From: Candidatus Izemoplasma sp.
GTDB lineage: Bacteria; Bacillota_I; Bacilli_A; Izemoplasmatales; Izemoplasmataceae
Direction of reading: 5' to 3'
Length of the DNA: 9,641 nucleotides
NCBI GenBank assembly: GCA_007116205.1
Contig: SKIY01000061.1
Coordinates: forward strand, 1-9,641
The translations under genes and the position numbers were made by a program. Position 1 is the first letter of the stretch. Each line of letters begins with the position of its first letter. Shown here piece by piece: positions 1-7,116 of the stretch. Below the pieces are notes generated by a model. That model was not told the origin of the DNA. It saw only the letters and a list, made by a program, of their open reading frames with translations, and made no database searches.

Positions 1-47
1 AATGCAAAAACACCAACTTCATGTTTTTTTAATAAGGGTTGTTGCAT
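1..47 (-). CDS. 5' end of a divergent gene, possibly ribonuclease J
   Basis: Partial: only the first 15 codons and two bases of the next are inside the window; the rest lies before position 1. The start ATG is at 47-45 on the minus strand, with a perfect AGGAGG eight bases upstream (plus-strand 56-61) and a promoter before that, so a real gene start is well supported. The peptide begins MQQPLLKKHEVGVFA and the next codon is TTN (Leu or Phe). This fits the N-terminus of RNase J1-type proteins, where a short Lys-containing lead is followed by (V/I)FALGGLGEIGKN. RNase J is the metallo-beta-lactamase 5'-3' exo/endoribonuclease of low-GC Gram-positives. The gene call is fairly firm; the product rests on very few residues and could be wrong. 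Confidence 0.6.
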   Translation of the reverse strand, partial: MQQPLLKKHEVGVFA

Positions 48-55
48 TATGGTGT

Positions 56-61
56 CCTCCT
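56..61 (-). promoter_or_regulatory. Shine-Dalgarno of the divergent minus-strand gene
   Basis: Plus-strand CCTCCT is AGGAGG on the minus strand, a full match to the anti-SD core, placed eight bases before the minus-strand ATG at 47. It is the main evidence that a gene leaves the window to the left. Confidence 0.75.
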
Positions 62-89
62 ATAATTGATTCGGTGTATTGTTGACCCT

Positions 90-118
90 ATTATATCTTA
101 TTTGCGCTTATAAACCAA
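90..118 (-). promoter_or_regulatory. Predicted sigma-A-type promoter for the minus-strand gene
   Basis: On the minus strand, TATAAT (plus 95-90) is preceded by a 17-base spacer and TTGGTT (plus 118-113), a partial match to TTGACA. Transcription would start near 83, giving a leader of about 35 bases before the ATG at 47. The site lies back to back with the plus-strand promoter, so the two are closely divergent. Confidence 0.5.
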
Positions 119-126
119 CGTTTATG

Positions 127-135
127 TGTTATAAT
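127..135 (+). promoter_or_regulatory. Extended -10 promoter for the HAD-priA-fmt run
   Basis: TGTTATAAT is an extended -10 element (TG-N-TATAAT) with a perfect hexamer at 130-135. No convincing -35 is seen 16-18 bases upstream (CTTATA or TTATAA). Transcription would start near 142, almost at the SD (AGGTGGTG, 142-149), so the untranslated leader would be very short, about 13 bases before the ATG at 155. Confidence 0.55.
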
Positions 136-154
136 TTTTTTAGGTGGTGTCACA

Positions 155-949
155 ATGAAAACCCAAAAAATTGTTTTTTTTGATATTGATCACACAATTT
201 ATGACCCGATAAAAAAAGAAATTCCACAGTCCACACAAACTGCCATCAAAAAACTTAGCAGACGTGAGGACGTTTTTGTAGCTGTTGCAACGGGTAGAGC
301 ACTTTACATGCTCTCCATCATTGACAGCATCAAACCATATATCGATATCTACATCACCATTAACGGCCAAATGATTACGTATCGAGATATGTGTTTACAT
401 GACGCCCCATTAGATCAAAACACCATTGATGAAGTAAAAAAAGTTTTTAACAAACACAAGCTTATATACGGTTGTATTGGTAGTCGTAACCAAGCCGTCA
501 ACCGTTTAAATAAAGCCGCAATTGATGAATTTCATTACGCGAGCATGCCGTTGCCTGCGGTTGACCCGAACTTTGAAAAAAAACATGCTGTTTATCAAAT
601 GTGGGCTTTTTGCAATCGAGGGACTTTTGATAAAGTATCTTTAGATTTACCAAACTATCAAATTGTACCTTGGTTATCCGATGGTTTTGATGTCGTTTTA
701 AAAGACCATTCAAAACGTGATGGGATTATAAAAGTGCTTGAATATTTTAAAATTCCACTACAAAATGCATACGCATTTGGGGATGGGTCAAACGATGTAG
801 AGATGCTTCAATATATCCCAAACTCTTTTGCGATGGGAAATGCTAAAACGCATGTCAAACAGGCTGCAAAAACGACTACAGATCGGTTCGATGAAGATGG
901 CATATTGAATGCCTTAATCAACGCTAAACTAATAAAGGAGCATGATTAA
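155..949 (+). CDS. HAD-superfamily IIB (Cof-type) phosphatase
   Basis: 264 residues, the usual size for Cof-type HAD-IIB hydrolases. These are soluble cytoplasmic Mg-dependent enzymes that remove phosphate from sugar phosphates, nucleotides or cofactors through an aspartyl-phosphate intermediate. Visible motifs: motif I FFDIDHT with nucleophile D10 and acid/base D12; motif II ATGRA (T46); the motif III lysine K188 in SKRDGI; and motif IV FGDGSNDVEM with metal ligands D210 and D214. The region between motifs II and III (about 85-185) is the IIB cap, which sets specificity. SD AGGTGG (142-147) supports the ATG at 155. The stop is one base before the preferred priA start, so the two are probably co-transcribed and translationally coupled. 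The true substrate cannot be told from sequence; these enzymes are often promiscuous. Confidence 0.9.
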   Translation: MKTQKIVFFDIDHTIYDPIKKEIPQSTQTAIKKLSRREDVFVAVATGRALYMLSIIDSIKPYIDIYITINGQMITYRDMCLHDAPLDQNTIDEVKKVFNKHKLIYGCIGSRNQAVNRLNKAAIDEFHYASMPLPAVDPNFEKKHAVYQMWAFCNRGTFDKVSLDLPNYQIVPWLSDGFDVVLKDHSKRDGIIKVLEYFKIPLQNAYAFGDGSNDVEMLQYIPNSFAMGNAKTHVKQAAKTTTDRFDEDGILNALINAKLIKEHD

Positions 950-950
950 T

Positions 951-3290
951 ATGGTTGCACAAATATTTGTTGATGTCGAACATCTTGCAGTTGATCAGCC
1001 ATATGACTATCATGTGCCTAGTCACTTAGAAGCGGTGATAGAAATTGGGCAACGCGTTATTATTCCATTTGGAACCAGAAAAATTACTGGTATTGTTATT
1101 GAACTTAAAACAACCAGCGCGCATAATCAACTAAAAACCATCATAGATATTGTTGACCCGGTTCCTTTGTTTTCTGATGAACTGCTGCACTTAGCAAAAC
1201 AGTTAGCATTTGAGCATATTACCCCAAGAATGCGTTATTTAAACGCGATGTTACCAAATGCGTTGCGAATGAAGTATAAAAAAACATTACGCGTCAAGCA
1301 GCTAAACAACCTTCCAAAAACATTGCAAAGCTATTTTACTTCTGCCGATACAATTGTTTTTGACGAAAAACTTAAATCGCACTACAAATCAATCAAAGAA
1401 GCCATCAAGAACAACGATATAGACCTTGATATGGAACTAAAGCAAACACAAACCGTATTAAAAATTCCAGTGGTAAAACTTGAGAAAGATACGACTGTTC
1501 GCGGTGAAAAACAACAAGCCATTATAGACTACTTAAAAGAACGCAATGGGGTTGAACGCAAAATCCTTTTACAAGCAACAAACGCGTCTAGTACGTCTTT
1601 AAAAGCATTAGAAAATAAAGGCATTGTTCGCATCCTTGCGAAAGAGACCTACCGTGAAATTCAGTCAATTGGAGATATTAAAGATAAAACAATCACCTTA
1701 AATAAAGACCAACAATCGGTATACAACACGATTGTTGAACATTTACATGAAGCGAAGACATTTTTACTTCATGGCGTGACTTCAAGCGGTAAAACGGAAA
1801 TCTATTTAAACGTCGTAGAAAAAGTCTTAACACAAGGGAAAACTGCCATCATTATGGTGCCTGAGATTAGTTTGACACCAGCCTTAACTGCGCGCTTTAA
1901 AGCACGTTTTAAAGCGCAAGTTGCTGTTTATCACAGTCGTTTATCAATTGGTGAGCGCTATGATGAATGGCGGCGTATAAAAACGGGGAAAGCAAAAATA
2001 CTTATCGGTGCTAGAAGCAGTGTTTTTGCACCACTAGAGAATATCGGTATCATCATATTAGACGAAGAACATAGCGATGCTTACCGTCAAGAAGAAAATC
2101 CTAAATACGATGCTAAAAAGATTGCTTTAACCCGCGCGAAACACCATAATATACCTGTAGTATTAGGGTCTGCAACCCCGTCAGTCGAAAGTTATTACCG
2201 CGCCTTAAAGAACGATTATCACTTACTAACATTAAAAAAACGTGCCGAACAAAGCACCTTACCAACGGTAGCAATTATTGACATGAAAAAAGAGTTTATT
2301 GAAGGCAACACCTCGGTGTTTTCTAAGTCGCTTTACGCCGCGATGCAAAAGCGTTTTGAAAAAAACGAACAAACCTTGTTGCTGATTAACCGTAGAGGGC
2401 ATGCGAATTTTGTGTTGTGTAGACAGTGTGGTCACACCATCGAGTGTGATGATTGTGATGTTTCTATGACGTATCACCATAAAAAACAACAATTAAAATG
2501 CCACTACTGTGAAGCAACAAAACCGATGCCAAAGACATGTCCAAAATGTCATTCAGAACATATTCGGTATATGGGCTTAGGCAGTGAACGCGTCGAGTTA
2601 GAGCTTCAAAAAGCTTTTCCTACAGCAAAAATTTATCGGATGGACCGAGACACCACGCAAGTCAAAGATGGCCATGCAAAACTATTGCACGCATTTGAAC
2701 GTGATGGCGACTTTTTAGTCGGAACACAGATGATTTCAAAAGGGCTTGATTTTGACAAGGTTACGCTAGTTGGGGTATTGAGTGCCGATATGGCTTTATT
2801 TGTGCCTGATTATTATGCGAAAGAAGAAACGTTCTCCCTGCTCACACAAATGGCAGGTAGAAGCGGTAGAAGAACCATTCAAGGTGAAGTGATCATCCAA
2901 GCTTACCGAAGTGATCATCCCGTTTTAGAAGATGTCAAAAAACATGATTACGAACATTTTTACCACGAAGAGATTGCCTTAAGAAAAAAGGCGGATATTG
3001 CGCCATTTAAAACGATGATGGCTTTAACGATTACGCATCGATATCAAAACACCGTCTTCAAAACCACCGCAAACCTTGTTAAAAAACTTAAAAATACACT
3101 CCCTAAATCGGTGCGTATCATTGGTCCAATTACACCAAAATACGTGAGAATTCAAGGAAAATATAGAATGCATATTTTGCTTAAAACAGATACTGTTACA
3201 CCCGTTTTAAAGCACTTAAATCCACTGGTAACTTCCATGATTACGAAGGATTTAACGATTAGTTTAGATTATCATCCAAGCATGTTTTAG
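951..3290 (+). CDS. priA: Primosomal protein N' (PriA), replication restart helicase
   Basis: 779 residues from the preferred ATG at 951. An in-frame ATG at 942 exists, but its SD (AAAGGAG, 934-940) would be only one base away; the same SD is 10 bases from 951, and MVAQIFVDVEHL matches typical PriA N-termini. PriA is a 3'-5' superfamily 2 DNA helicase that recognises stalled or D-loop forks and starts reloading of the replicative helicase. Order of domains: N-terminal 3'-end DNA-binding domain (about 1-105); winged-helix region; helicase lobe 1 with Walker A GVTSSGKTE (275-283, K281) and Walker B DEEH (371-374); GSATPS motif III; zinc-binding module with eight cysteines in four C-x2-C pairs (490/493, 499/502, 517/520, 530/533); helicase lobe 2 with GTQMISKGLDF and QMAGRSGR; C-terminal domain. 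All catalytic and zinc ligands are present, so it should be active. fmt follows 13 bases later, a common pairing. Confidence 0.97.
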   Translation: MVAQIFVDVEHLAVDQPYDYHVPSHLEAVIEIGQRVIIPFGTRKITGIVIELKTTSAHNQLKTIIDIVDPVPLFSDELLHLAKQLAFEHITPRMRYLNAMLPNALRMKYKKTLRVKQLNNLPKTLQSYFTSADTIVFDEKLKSHYKSIKEAIKNNDIDLDMELKQTQTVLKIPVVKLEKDTTVRGEKQQAIIDYLKERNGVERKILLQATNASSTSLKALENKGIVRILAKETYREIQSIGDIKDKTITLNKDQQSVYNTIVEHLHEAKTFLLHGVTSSGKTEIYLNVVEKVLTQGKTAIIMVPEISLTPALTARFKARFKAQVAVYHSRLSIGERYDEWRRIKTGKAKILIGARSSVFAPLENIGIIILDEEHSDAYRQEENPKYDAKKIALTRAKHHNIPVVLGSATPSVESYYRALKNDYHLLTLKKRAEQSTLPTVAIIDMKKEFIEGNTSVFSKSLYAAMQKRFEKNEQTLLLINRRGHANFVLCRQCGHTIECDDCDVSMTYHHKKQQLKCHYCEATKPMPKTCPKCHSEHIRYMGLGSERVELELQKAFPTAKIYRMDRDTTQVKDGHAKLLHAFERDGDFLVGTQMISKGLDFDKVTLVGVLSADMALFVPDYYAKEETFSLLTQMAGRSGRRTIQGEVIIQAYRSDHPVLEDVKKHDYEHFYHEEIALRKKADIAPFKTMMALTITHRYQNTVFKTTANLVKKLKNTLPKSVRIIGPITPKYVRIQGKYRMHILLKTDTVTPVLKHLNPLVTSMITKDLTISLDYHPSMF

Positions 3291-3303
3291 AAAGGAAGAT
3301 TTG

Positions 3304-4251
3304 ATGAAAATTGTATTTATGGGAACCCCTGATTTTAGTGTTCCAATACTGCGCCAACTGCACAAAAATTATGATGTCGTACTCGTCGTTACACAACCCG
3401 ATACCCCGCAAGGGAGAAAACGTGTGTTAACGCCACCTCCAGTGAAAGTGTATGCAGAAAAACATCACATTCCTTGTTTTCAGCCTAAGCGTATTAAGGA
3501 AGACTATCAACCTGTTATTGAGGCCAAACCCGATATTATTATTACTGCGGCGTATGGTCAAATCATCCCTGAAACGTTGCTTGATTTTTCAAAATATAAG
3601 GCGATTAATGTCCATGCCAGCCTATTGCCGAAACTCCGCGGGGGCGCTCCCATTCAACGCGCAATTGAACGCCGCCACAAGACGACTGGTGTGACGATTA
3701 TGGAGATGGTAAAAAAAATGGATGCAGGAGATATATTAGCACAAGAAGCCATCCCGATAGATACGCTTGAAACATCGGGAACGCTTTTTGATAAGCTATC
3801 GAATTTAGGAGCGGTATTGCTGCTTCAAACACTACCAGATATTATCCATCAACGGATTACACCCATCCCCCAAAATCCAAAAGACGTTACTTTCGCTTAC
3901 AACATAACAAGAGAAGAAGAACGTTTAGACTTTAATGAATCCGTACTTGATTTAGAAGCCAAAATCCGTGCTTTTCATCCCCAACCAAACACCTATACGG
4001 TGATCAATAACAAAAAGCTTAAGATTATTTGGGGGCGCGTCCATCAGTGCAAAAATTTCTTTAAAAACCATACCGACACAGAAAACGGAACGATTATAAA
4101 ACATTTCCAAGACGGGTTTGCAGTCAAATGTCCTGATGGCGCTTTAATCGCTACACAAGTACAGCTCGAAGGTAAAAACCCGATGTCTGCAGAACAGTTT
4201 TTACGTGGGGCCGGACAAACTTTAGCCAAAGTAGGAACAAAACTTGCTTGA
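3304..4251 (+). CDS. fmt: Methionyl-tRNA formyltransferase
   Basis: 315 residues, full length for Fmt. It transfers a formyl group from 10-formyltetrahydrofolate to Met-tRNA(fMet) to make the initiator tRNA. The N-terminal formyltransferase Rossmann domain begins MKIVFMGTPDFSVPIL and holds the catalytic set N102, H104 (in NVHASLLPKLRGGAP) and D140 (MDAGD). The C-terminal tRNA-binding domain starts after about 205 and ends with the typical LRGAGQ segment. A TTG three bases upstream (3301) is in frame, but SD AAAGGAAG (3291-3298) and family N-termini favour ATG 3304. A folate-binding enzyme beside priA is a conserved bacterial arrangement; the usual def (peptide deformylase) partner is not in this window. 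It ends in TGA, evidence for the standard code. No terminator hairpin is evident after it, so some read-through into the next gene is likely. Confidence 0.97.
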   Translation: MKIVFMGTPDFSVPILRQLHKNYDVVLVVTQPDTPQGRKRVLTPPPVKVYAEKHHIPCFQPKRIKEDYQPVIEAKPDIIITAAYGQIIPETLLDFSKYKAINVHASLLPKLRGGAPIQRAIERRHKTTGVTIMEMVKKMDAGDILAQEAIPIDTLETSGTLFDKLSNLGAVLLLQTLPDIIHQRITPIPQNPKDVTFAYNITREEERLDFNESVLDLEAKIRAFHPQPNTYTVINNKKLKIIWGRVHQCKNFFKNHTDTENGTIIKHFQDGFAVKCPDGALIATQVQLEGKNPMSAEQFLRGAGQTLAKVGTKLA

Positions 4252-4287
4252 TAAAGCCGTGAACGTATTTATCTTTTAAATAAAAAG

Positions 4288-4296
4288 TGCTATAAT
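4288..4296 (+). promoter_or_regulatory. Extended -10 promoter for the pgpA-HD-lemA run
   Basis: TGCTATAAT (TG at 4288-4289, TATAAT at 4291-4296) in the 76-base gap after fmt. The -35 region is poor (TTTATC or ATTTAT). The start would be near 4303, about 25 bases before the ATG at 4328, with SD AAAGGAG at 4313-4319. The architecture matches the promoter at 127-135. Confidence 0.55.
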
Positions 4297-4327
4297 GATG
4301 TAACAATAAGGCAAAGGAGCGTTATAA

Positions 4328-4891
4328 ATGAATAAACGTGCATTATTTAACCGTGATGAAATGCTTGAAATGAATGTGAAGACCTTAAAAGAACGCGGTG
4401 TTAGCGTTGAAGAGATTGCAGAAATAGCACATATGCAACAATCTAAATGGAGTGATGATATCTCAATGCGTGATTGCATTGATTCTGTAGAAAAAATACT
4501 ATCGCTTCGCGATACATTTCACTTATTACAACTCGGTGCCGAAATTGATCGCCTAACAGAAGAAAATTTGATTCGCGAACCATTAAGAGAAATTTTACAT
4601 AAAGACTTAGGGATGTTTGGAATCGATGAGCTGTTTGGGTTAGAACTTGCGGGACTTTATGGGACCATTGGAAAAACAAACTTCGGAGATATCGATGTCA
4701 ATAAACCGTTAGTTGTAGAACGCTTAAACAGCGATGGAAAATCAGATAAAGCACAGTGTCACACTTTTTTAGATGATATCGTCGGTGCGATTGCCGCTGC
4801 GGCATCTACACGCGTGGCACAAATGCTAAACGAACGCGAAGCTAGAAAAGATCCAAGTTATCAAGAAATTAAACTCGATTTTGATCTATAG
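4328..4891 (+). CDS. Phosphatidylglycerophosphatase A family protein (YutG/LtrC type)
   Basis: 187 residues. The PgpA family dephosphorylates phosphatidylglycerol phosphate to phosphatidylglycerol, the last step in making this membrane lipid. Family features seen: the N-terminal helical extension shared by Gram-positive YutG/LtrC proteins (CxxxLxxRGV-like region 15-60, here LKERGVSVEEIAEI, and a DCIDSVEKIL segment); ELFGLELAGLYGTIGKTNFGD-type central stretch (101-121) running into DxNKP; and HTFLDDIVGAIAAAA (145-159) with the paired acidic residues typical of the PgpA core. Hydrophobicity is modest, with no classical transmembrane helix beyond 148-160. SD AAAGGAG lies eight bases before the start. 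It is followed 11 bases later by the pseudo-HD-GYP membrane protein. The family assignment is strong; the lipid phosphatase activity of the YutG branch is less well established, so function is by family name. Confidence 0.8.
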   Translation: MNKRALFNRDEMLEMNVKTLKERGVSVEEIAEIAHMQQSKWSDDISMRDCIDSVEKILSLRDTFHLLQLGAEIDRLTEENLIREPLREILHKDLGMFGIDELFGLELAGLYGTIGKTNFGDIDVNKPLVVERLNSDGKSDKAQCHTFLDDIVGAIAAAASTRVAQMLNEREARKDPSYQEIKLDFDL

Positions 4892-4902
4892 GAAGTGATA
4901 TC

Positions 4903-6447
4903 ATGGCGAAACATGATAAAAACCTTGAAGACTTTTTTCGCAAAGCAGATCAAGATCCTAAAGAGCTTGAAGAATATGTCGAAAAAGCCAGTAGAGGTGT
5001 TGACCCAAATAAAACAACGCGACTTGACAAAATCGCCATGTTTTTTAAAAACACTGTCGGGCGCATTAAATCATACTCAGTAAACGAAAAAGATACTGAC
5101 AAAAAGCCCTCGAATTTTAGAAGGCGTTTACGTGTTTTTTACAAACGCATTTTTAAACGTGCCGCAGATAAGTTTAACTTTGAGTCAGGTGTCGATATTT
5201 TAGATGATACTTCAGTACTTTATCGTCGGAATCGTGTTATTAAAAACATCTTAGTTATTACCAATATTGTCTTTTTGATATTTACTTTACTCGGTGCAGA
5301 AAACCCTAACTATATCTTAATTTTTGGGTTTGGTATTGTCATGTTTGCAATCAACACCACCTTGAAAAAAATTATAAAAGAAGAACCAAGAACACTGCTT
5401 AAACAACAAATGGCTATGTATATTGCCTCTGTCTATATCGTCTTAGCCTCGTTTGGTGTCTATATCAAACTCCGTGTTGGCGCGACAGATGGTGATGCCT
5501 GGTTCTCTATTACCCAAGCAGGGTATGTATTGATTTATTTTGCCTTAGTTGTGGTTGCATTATATCAAGATGCAAAATTACTGCGGTTTCTATTTAAATG
5601 GGTACTTGTTTTAATGACCGTTATCCATGTCGCTATTATGCATCCGCTTTATATGCATGCTGGTTCACCGCAACAATTGTTTGACTATTTGACGGTTGAG
5701 CGTTGGGATATCACGATTGATATTTTACTGCGAACGTTTGTATTGATTATTTTTAATATCGCTTTATATTCATCCGTTGCAATTGGTGAGATGATGAACC
5801 TTAAACGTAAAGAAGAACTCGTTAAACGCCGCGACATGGAAAATGACTTTAAAGCGGTTGTTGGGGATGTCTTTGATGTTATTAGTGTGTTTAACAACCA
5901 ATCATTTATTGAAGACAAATCAAGTGCACATCGGGTTGCGGAAATCGGGTCTAGACTAGGAAATGTGCTCGGACTAAGTCCAAATGTGTGCACAGAGATT
6001 TATGAATACTCAAAAATACATGTGGACCGGGTTAAAGACTTATCGATTTTAGAGTATGAAAATAAAGATGTGTTAAATGAAAAAGACTATCAAGTTATTC
6101 GCGATAAAACGATTTTAGGTAGTGTTATTATTAAACGGTTACAGCTTAATCAAAAAAGTGAAGATATTATTCGTGCACATTTCGAAAAAACTTCAGACCG
6201 TGCCTTTACAGAAAGAATGAAACGGATTCAAAGAAGTCAAGAAGGTCAAATTATATTACTTGCGGAAATGTATGAAATTTTACGCCAAGCCCGCAATTAT
6301 AAAACAAAACTGACCCATAAACGCGCAATCGAATTACTTGATCTTGAGTTTAAGGAATACTTCGAACCGTATATACTTGACCGGTTTATGAAATACGCAA
6401 ATGAATTTGAGGATTATTATCAACGATTTAAAATGAAAACCGCATGA
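4903..6447 (+). CDS. Six-helix membrane protein with a degenerate HD-GYP-like domain
   Basis: 514 residues, not matched to a named gene. Residues 1-110 are highly charged and probably cytosolic. About six membrane segments follow: 114-131, 137-152, 171-190, 205-222, 229-248 and 278-297. A charged linker (300-316) leads to a C-terminal domain that follows the HD-GYP layout: SAHRVAEIGSRLG (H343); a slot at 373-377 where HDIGK would be but the sequence is HVDRV; LNEKD (391-395) in place of LTxEE; RAHFE (425-428) in place of HHE; no GYP; then LAEMYEILRQARNYKTKLTHKRAI (453-476), like the conserved aDxYdALtxxRpYk tail. Several metal ligands are thus changed, so phosphodiesterase activity is doubtful. 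A receptor or scaffold role is an inference. SD AGGAAGTG (4890-4897) overlaps the previous stop; the next gene starts 13 bases later, so it sits mid-operon. Confidence 0.8.
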   Translation: MAKHDKNLEDFFRKADQDPKELEEYVEKASRGVDPNKTTRLDKIAMFFKNTVGRIKSYSVNEKDTDKKPSNFRRRLRVFYKRIFKRAADKFNFESGVDILDDTSVLYRRNRVIKNILVITNIVFLIFTLLGAENPNYILIFGFGIVMFAINTTLKKIIKEEPRTLLKQQMAMYIASVYIVLASFGVYIKLRVGATDGDAWFSITQAGYVLIYFALVVVALYQDAKLLRFLFKWVLVLMTVIHVAIMHPLYMHAGSPQQLFDYLTVERWDITIDILLRTFVLIIFNIALYSSVAIGEMMNLKRKEELVKRRDMENDFKAVVGDVFDVISVFNNQSFIEDKSSAHRVAEIGSRLGNVLGLSPNVCTEIYEYSKIHVDRVKDLSILEYENKDVLNEKDYQVIRDKTILGSVIIKRLQLNQKSEDIIRAHFEKTSDRAFTERMKRIQRSQEGQIILLAEMYEILRQARNYKTKLTHKRAIELLDLEFKEYFEPYILDRFMKYANEFEDYYQRFKMKTA

Positions 6448-6460
6448 TTGAGGTGATGGT

Positions 6461-6952
6461 ATGTTGAACTTATCGCTATTGATATTAAATAATATTGTCC
6501 TTATTATTTTAATTATTAGCATCGTTCTTTATGGTTTCTATTTAAGAAATCATCTCTTAAGCATGTGGCAAGAAGTATCACGGTTAGAAATTAGCTTTAA
6601 CGCAAAATTGTTTGAAACTTTAAAAGTGTATCAAGGATATACTGATACTTTCAAAACCCATCCAGCAATGCATCTACTGGAAGCATTTCAAAAAGATAAA
6701 GCGCTTAAATTTCGCCACTGTAGCTTAGAAGAACGAAAAAAACTGTTTAAAGCGATGCAAAAAATATATGGTGAAATATATCAAGATAAAGAACTCAAAT
6801 ATGACACGTTAAAGGTGCATTTTGAAGCTTTACAAATGCAACGTTTGAAGTATAACTCAAAAGTGTTGGTATACAACCATAAAATTCATACCTTTCCCGT
6901 TAAAATATTTGCAAAAAAGATGCAATTTCTACCAAAAGATTACTTCGGATAA
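6461..6952 (+). CDS. Small LemA-like membrane-anchored protein
   Basis: 163 residues. One N-terminal membrane helix (about 5-27) is followed by a helical, charged domain with no signal cleavage site obvious. The C-terminal part follows the LemA pattern: KYNSKVLVYNHKIHTFPVKIFAKKMQF then a terminal YFG, matching LemA's YNxxVxxYNxxIxxFPxxxxAxxxxFxxxxYF (YN at 131-132, N139, FP at 145-146, F156, F162). The middle is divergent: the usual AWSxIDVQLKRRxDLIPNLV helix is represented only by MWQEVSRLEISFNAKLFETL. LemA proteins are widespread single-helix proteins of unclear function, linked to envelope stress in some bacteria. SD GAGGTGA (6450-6456) sets the ATG; an out-of-frame ATG at 6456 is not used. 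It is the last gene of its operon: the terminator starts in its stop codon. Confidence 0.75.
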   Translation: MLNLSLLILNNIVLIILIISIVLYGFYLRNHLLSMWQEVSRLEISFNAKLFETLKVYQGYTDTFKTHPAMHLLEAFQKDKALKFRHCSLEERKKLFKAMQKIYGEIYQDKELKYDTLKVHFEALQMQRLKYNSKVLVYNHKIHTFPVKIFAKKMQFLPKDYFG

Positions 6953-6977
6953 GCATGTTTATGACATGCTTTTTTTT
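6951..6977 (+). terminator. Intrinsic terminator of the pgpA-HD-lemA operon
   Basis: AAGCATGT / ACATGCTT forms an eight-base-pair stem (6951-6958 with 6964-6971) around the five-base loop TTATG, followed by Ts to 6977. The 5' arm begins in the stop codon of the LemA-like gene. It insulates the glm regulatory region from upstream transcription. Confidence 0.9.
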
Positions 6978-7005
6978 ATGGGAATCCGCTAAAATAAAAA
7001 ATAAG

Positions 7006-7019
7006 TAAAAGCGCTTTCA
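7006..7019 (+). promoter_or_regulatory. cre-like operator (catabolite response element)
   Basis: TAAAAGCGCTTTCA has the perfect palindromic core AAAGCGCTTT and matches the classical cre pattern TGWNANCGNTNWCA at all positions except the second. Its centre is about 60 bases before the predicted glm transcription start. CcpA sites upstream of -35 in Firmicutes (for example ackA) activate, so activation by CcpA or another LacI-family protein is possible. Whether this organism has such a regulator is not visible here. Confidence 0.5.
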
Positions 7020-7037
7020 ATTTTTTTCGAAAACCCC

Positions 7038-7065
7038 TTGATTTTCGCGCAAATAAGTATATAAT
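7038..7065 (+). promoter_or_regulatory. Predicted promoter of the glm leader and operon
   Basis: TTGATT (7038-7043), a 16-base spacer and a perfect TATAAT (7060-7065). It is the best -35/-10 pair in the window. The predicted start is near 7072. An imperfect inverted repeat, CGAAAA (7028-7033) and TTTTCG (7042-7047), brackets the -35 and could be a further operator, but it is short. Confidence 0.65.
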
Positions 7066-7116
7066 TAAAATTGTGATAAGGTTATTTAAAATTCAATTTA
7101 AATCGAGGACGAGACG

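Noticed and set aside
942..950. Upstream ATG at 942 as priA start
   Set aside because: The SD ends at 940, leaving one base of spacing; ATG 951 has 10 bases and gives a family-like N-terminus.
3301..3303. TTG at 3301 as fmt start
   Set aside because: ATG at 3304 has better spacing to AAAGGAAG and begins MKIVFMGTPDF as in other Fmt proteins.
4895..5083. 62-codon plus-strand ORF overlapping the start of the 514-residue gene
   Set aside because: Alternative frame of a real gene with no independent SD; the frame starting at 4903 carries the domains.
5685..5993. 102-codon minus-strand ORF within the membrane-protein gene
   Set aside because: It lies fully opposite a clear coding gene, has no recognisable family features and no good SD; a shadow frame.
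7028..7047. CGAAAA/TTTTCG inverted repeat as a stand-alone operator
   Set aside because: Six-base AT-rich arms occur often by chance here; mentioned only as a possible addition to the promoter.
7064..7072. ATTAAAATT as an antiterminator partner of AATTTTAAT (7223-7231)
   Set aside because: The upstream copy overlaps the -10 box and ends at the predicted start, so it would not be in the transcript; the match is low-complexity AT sequence.
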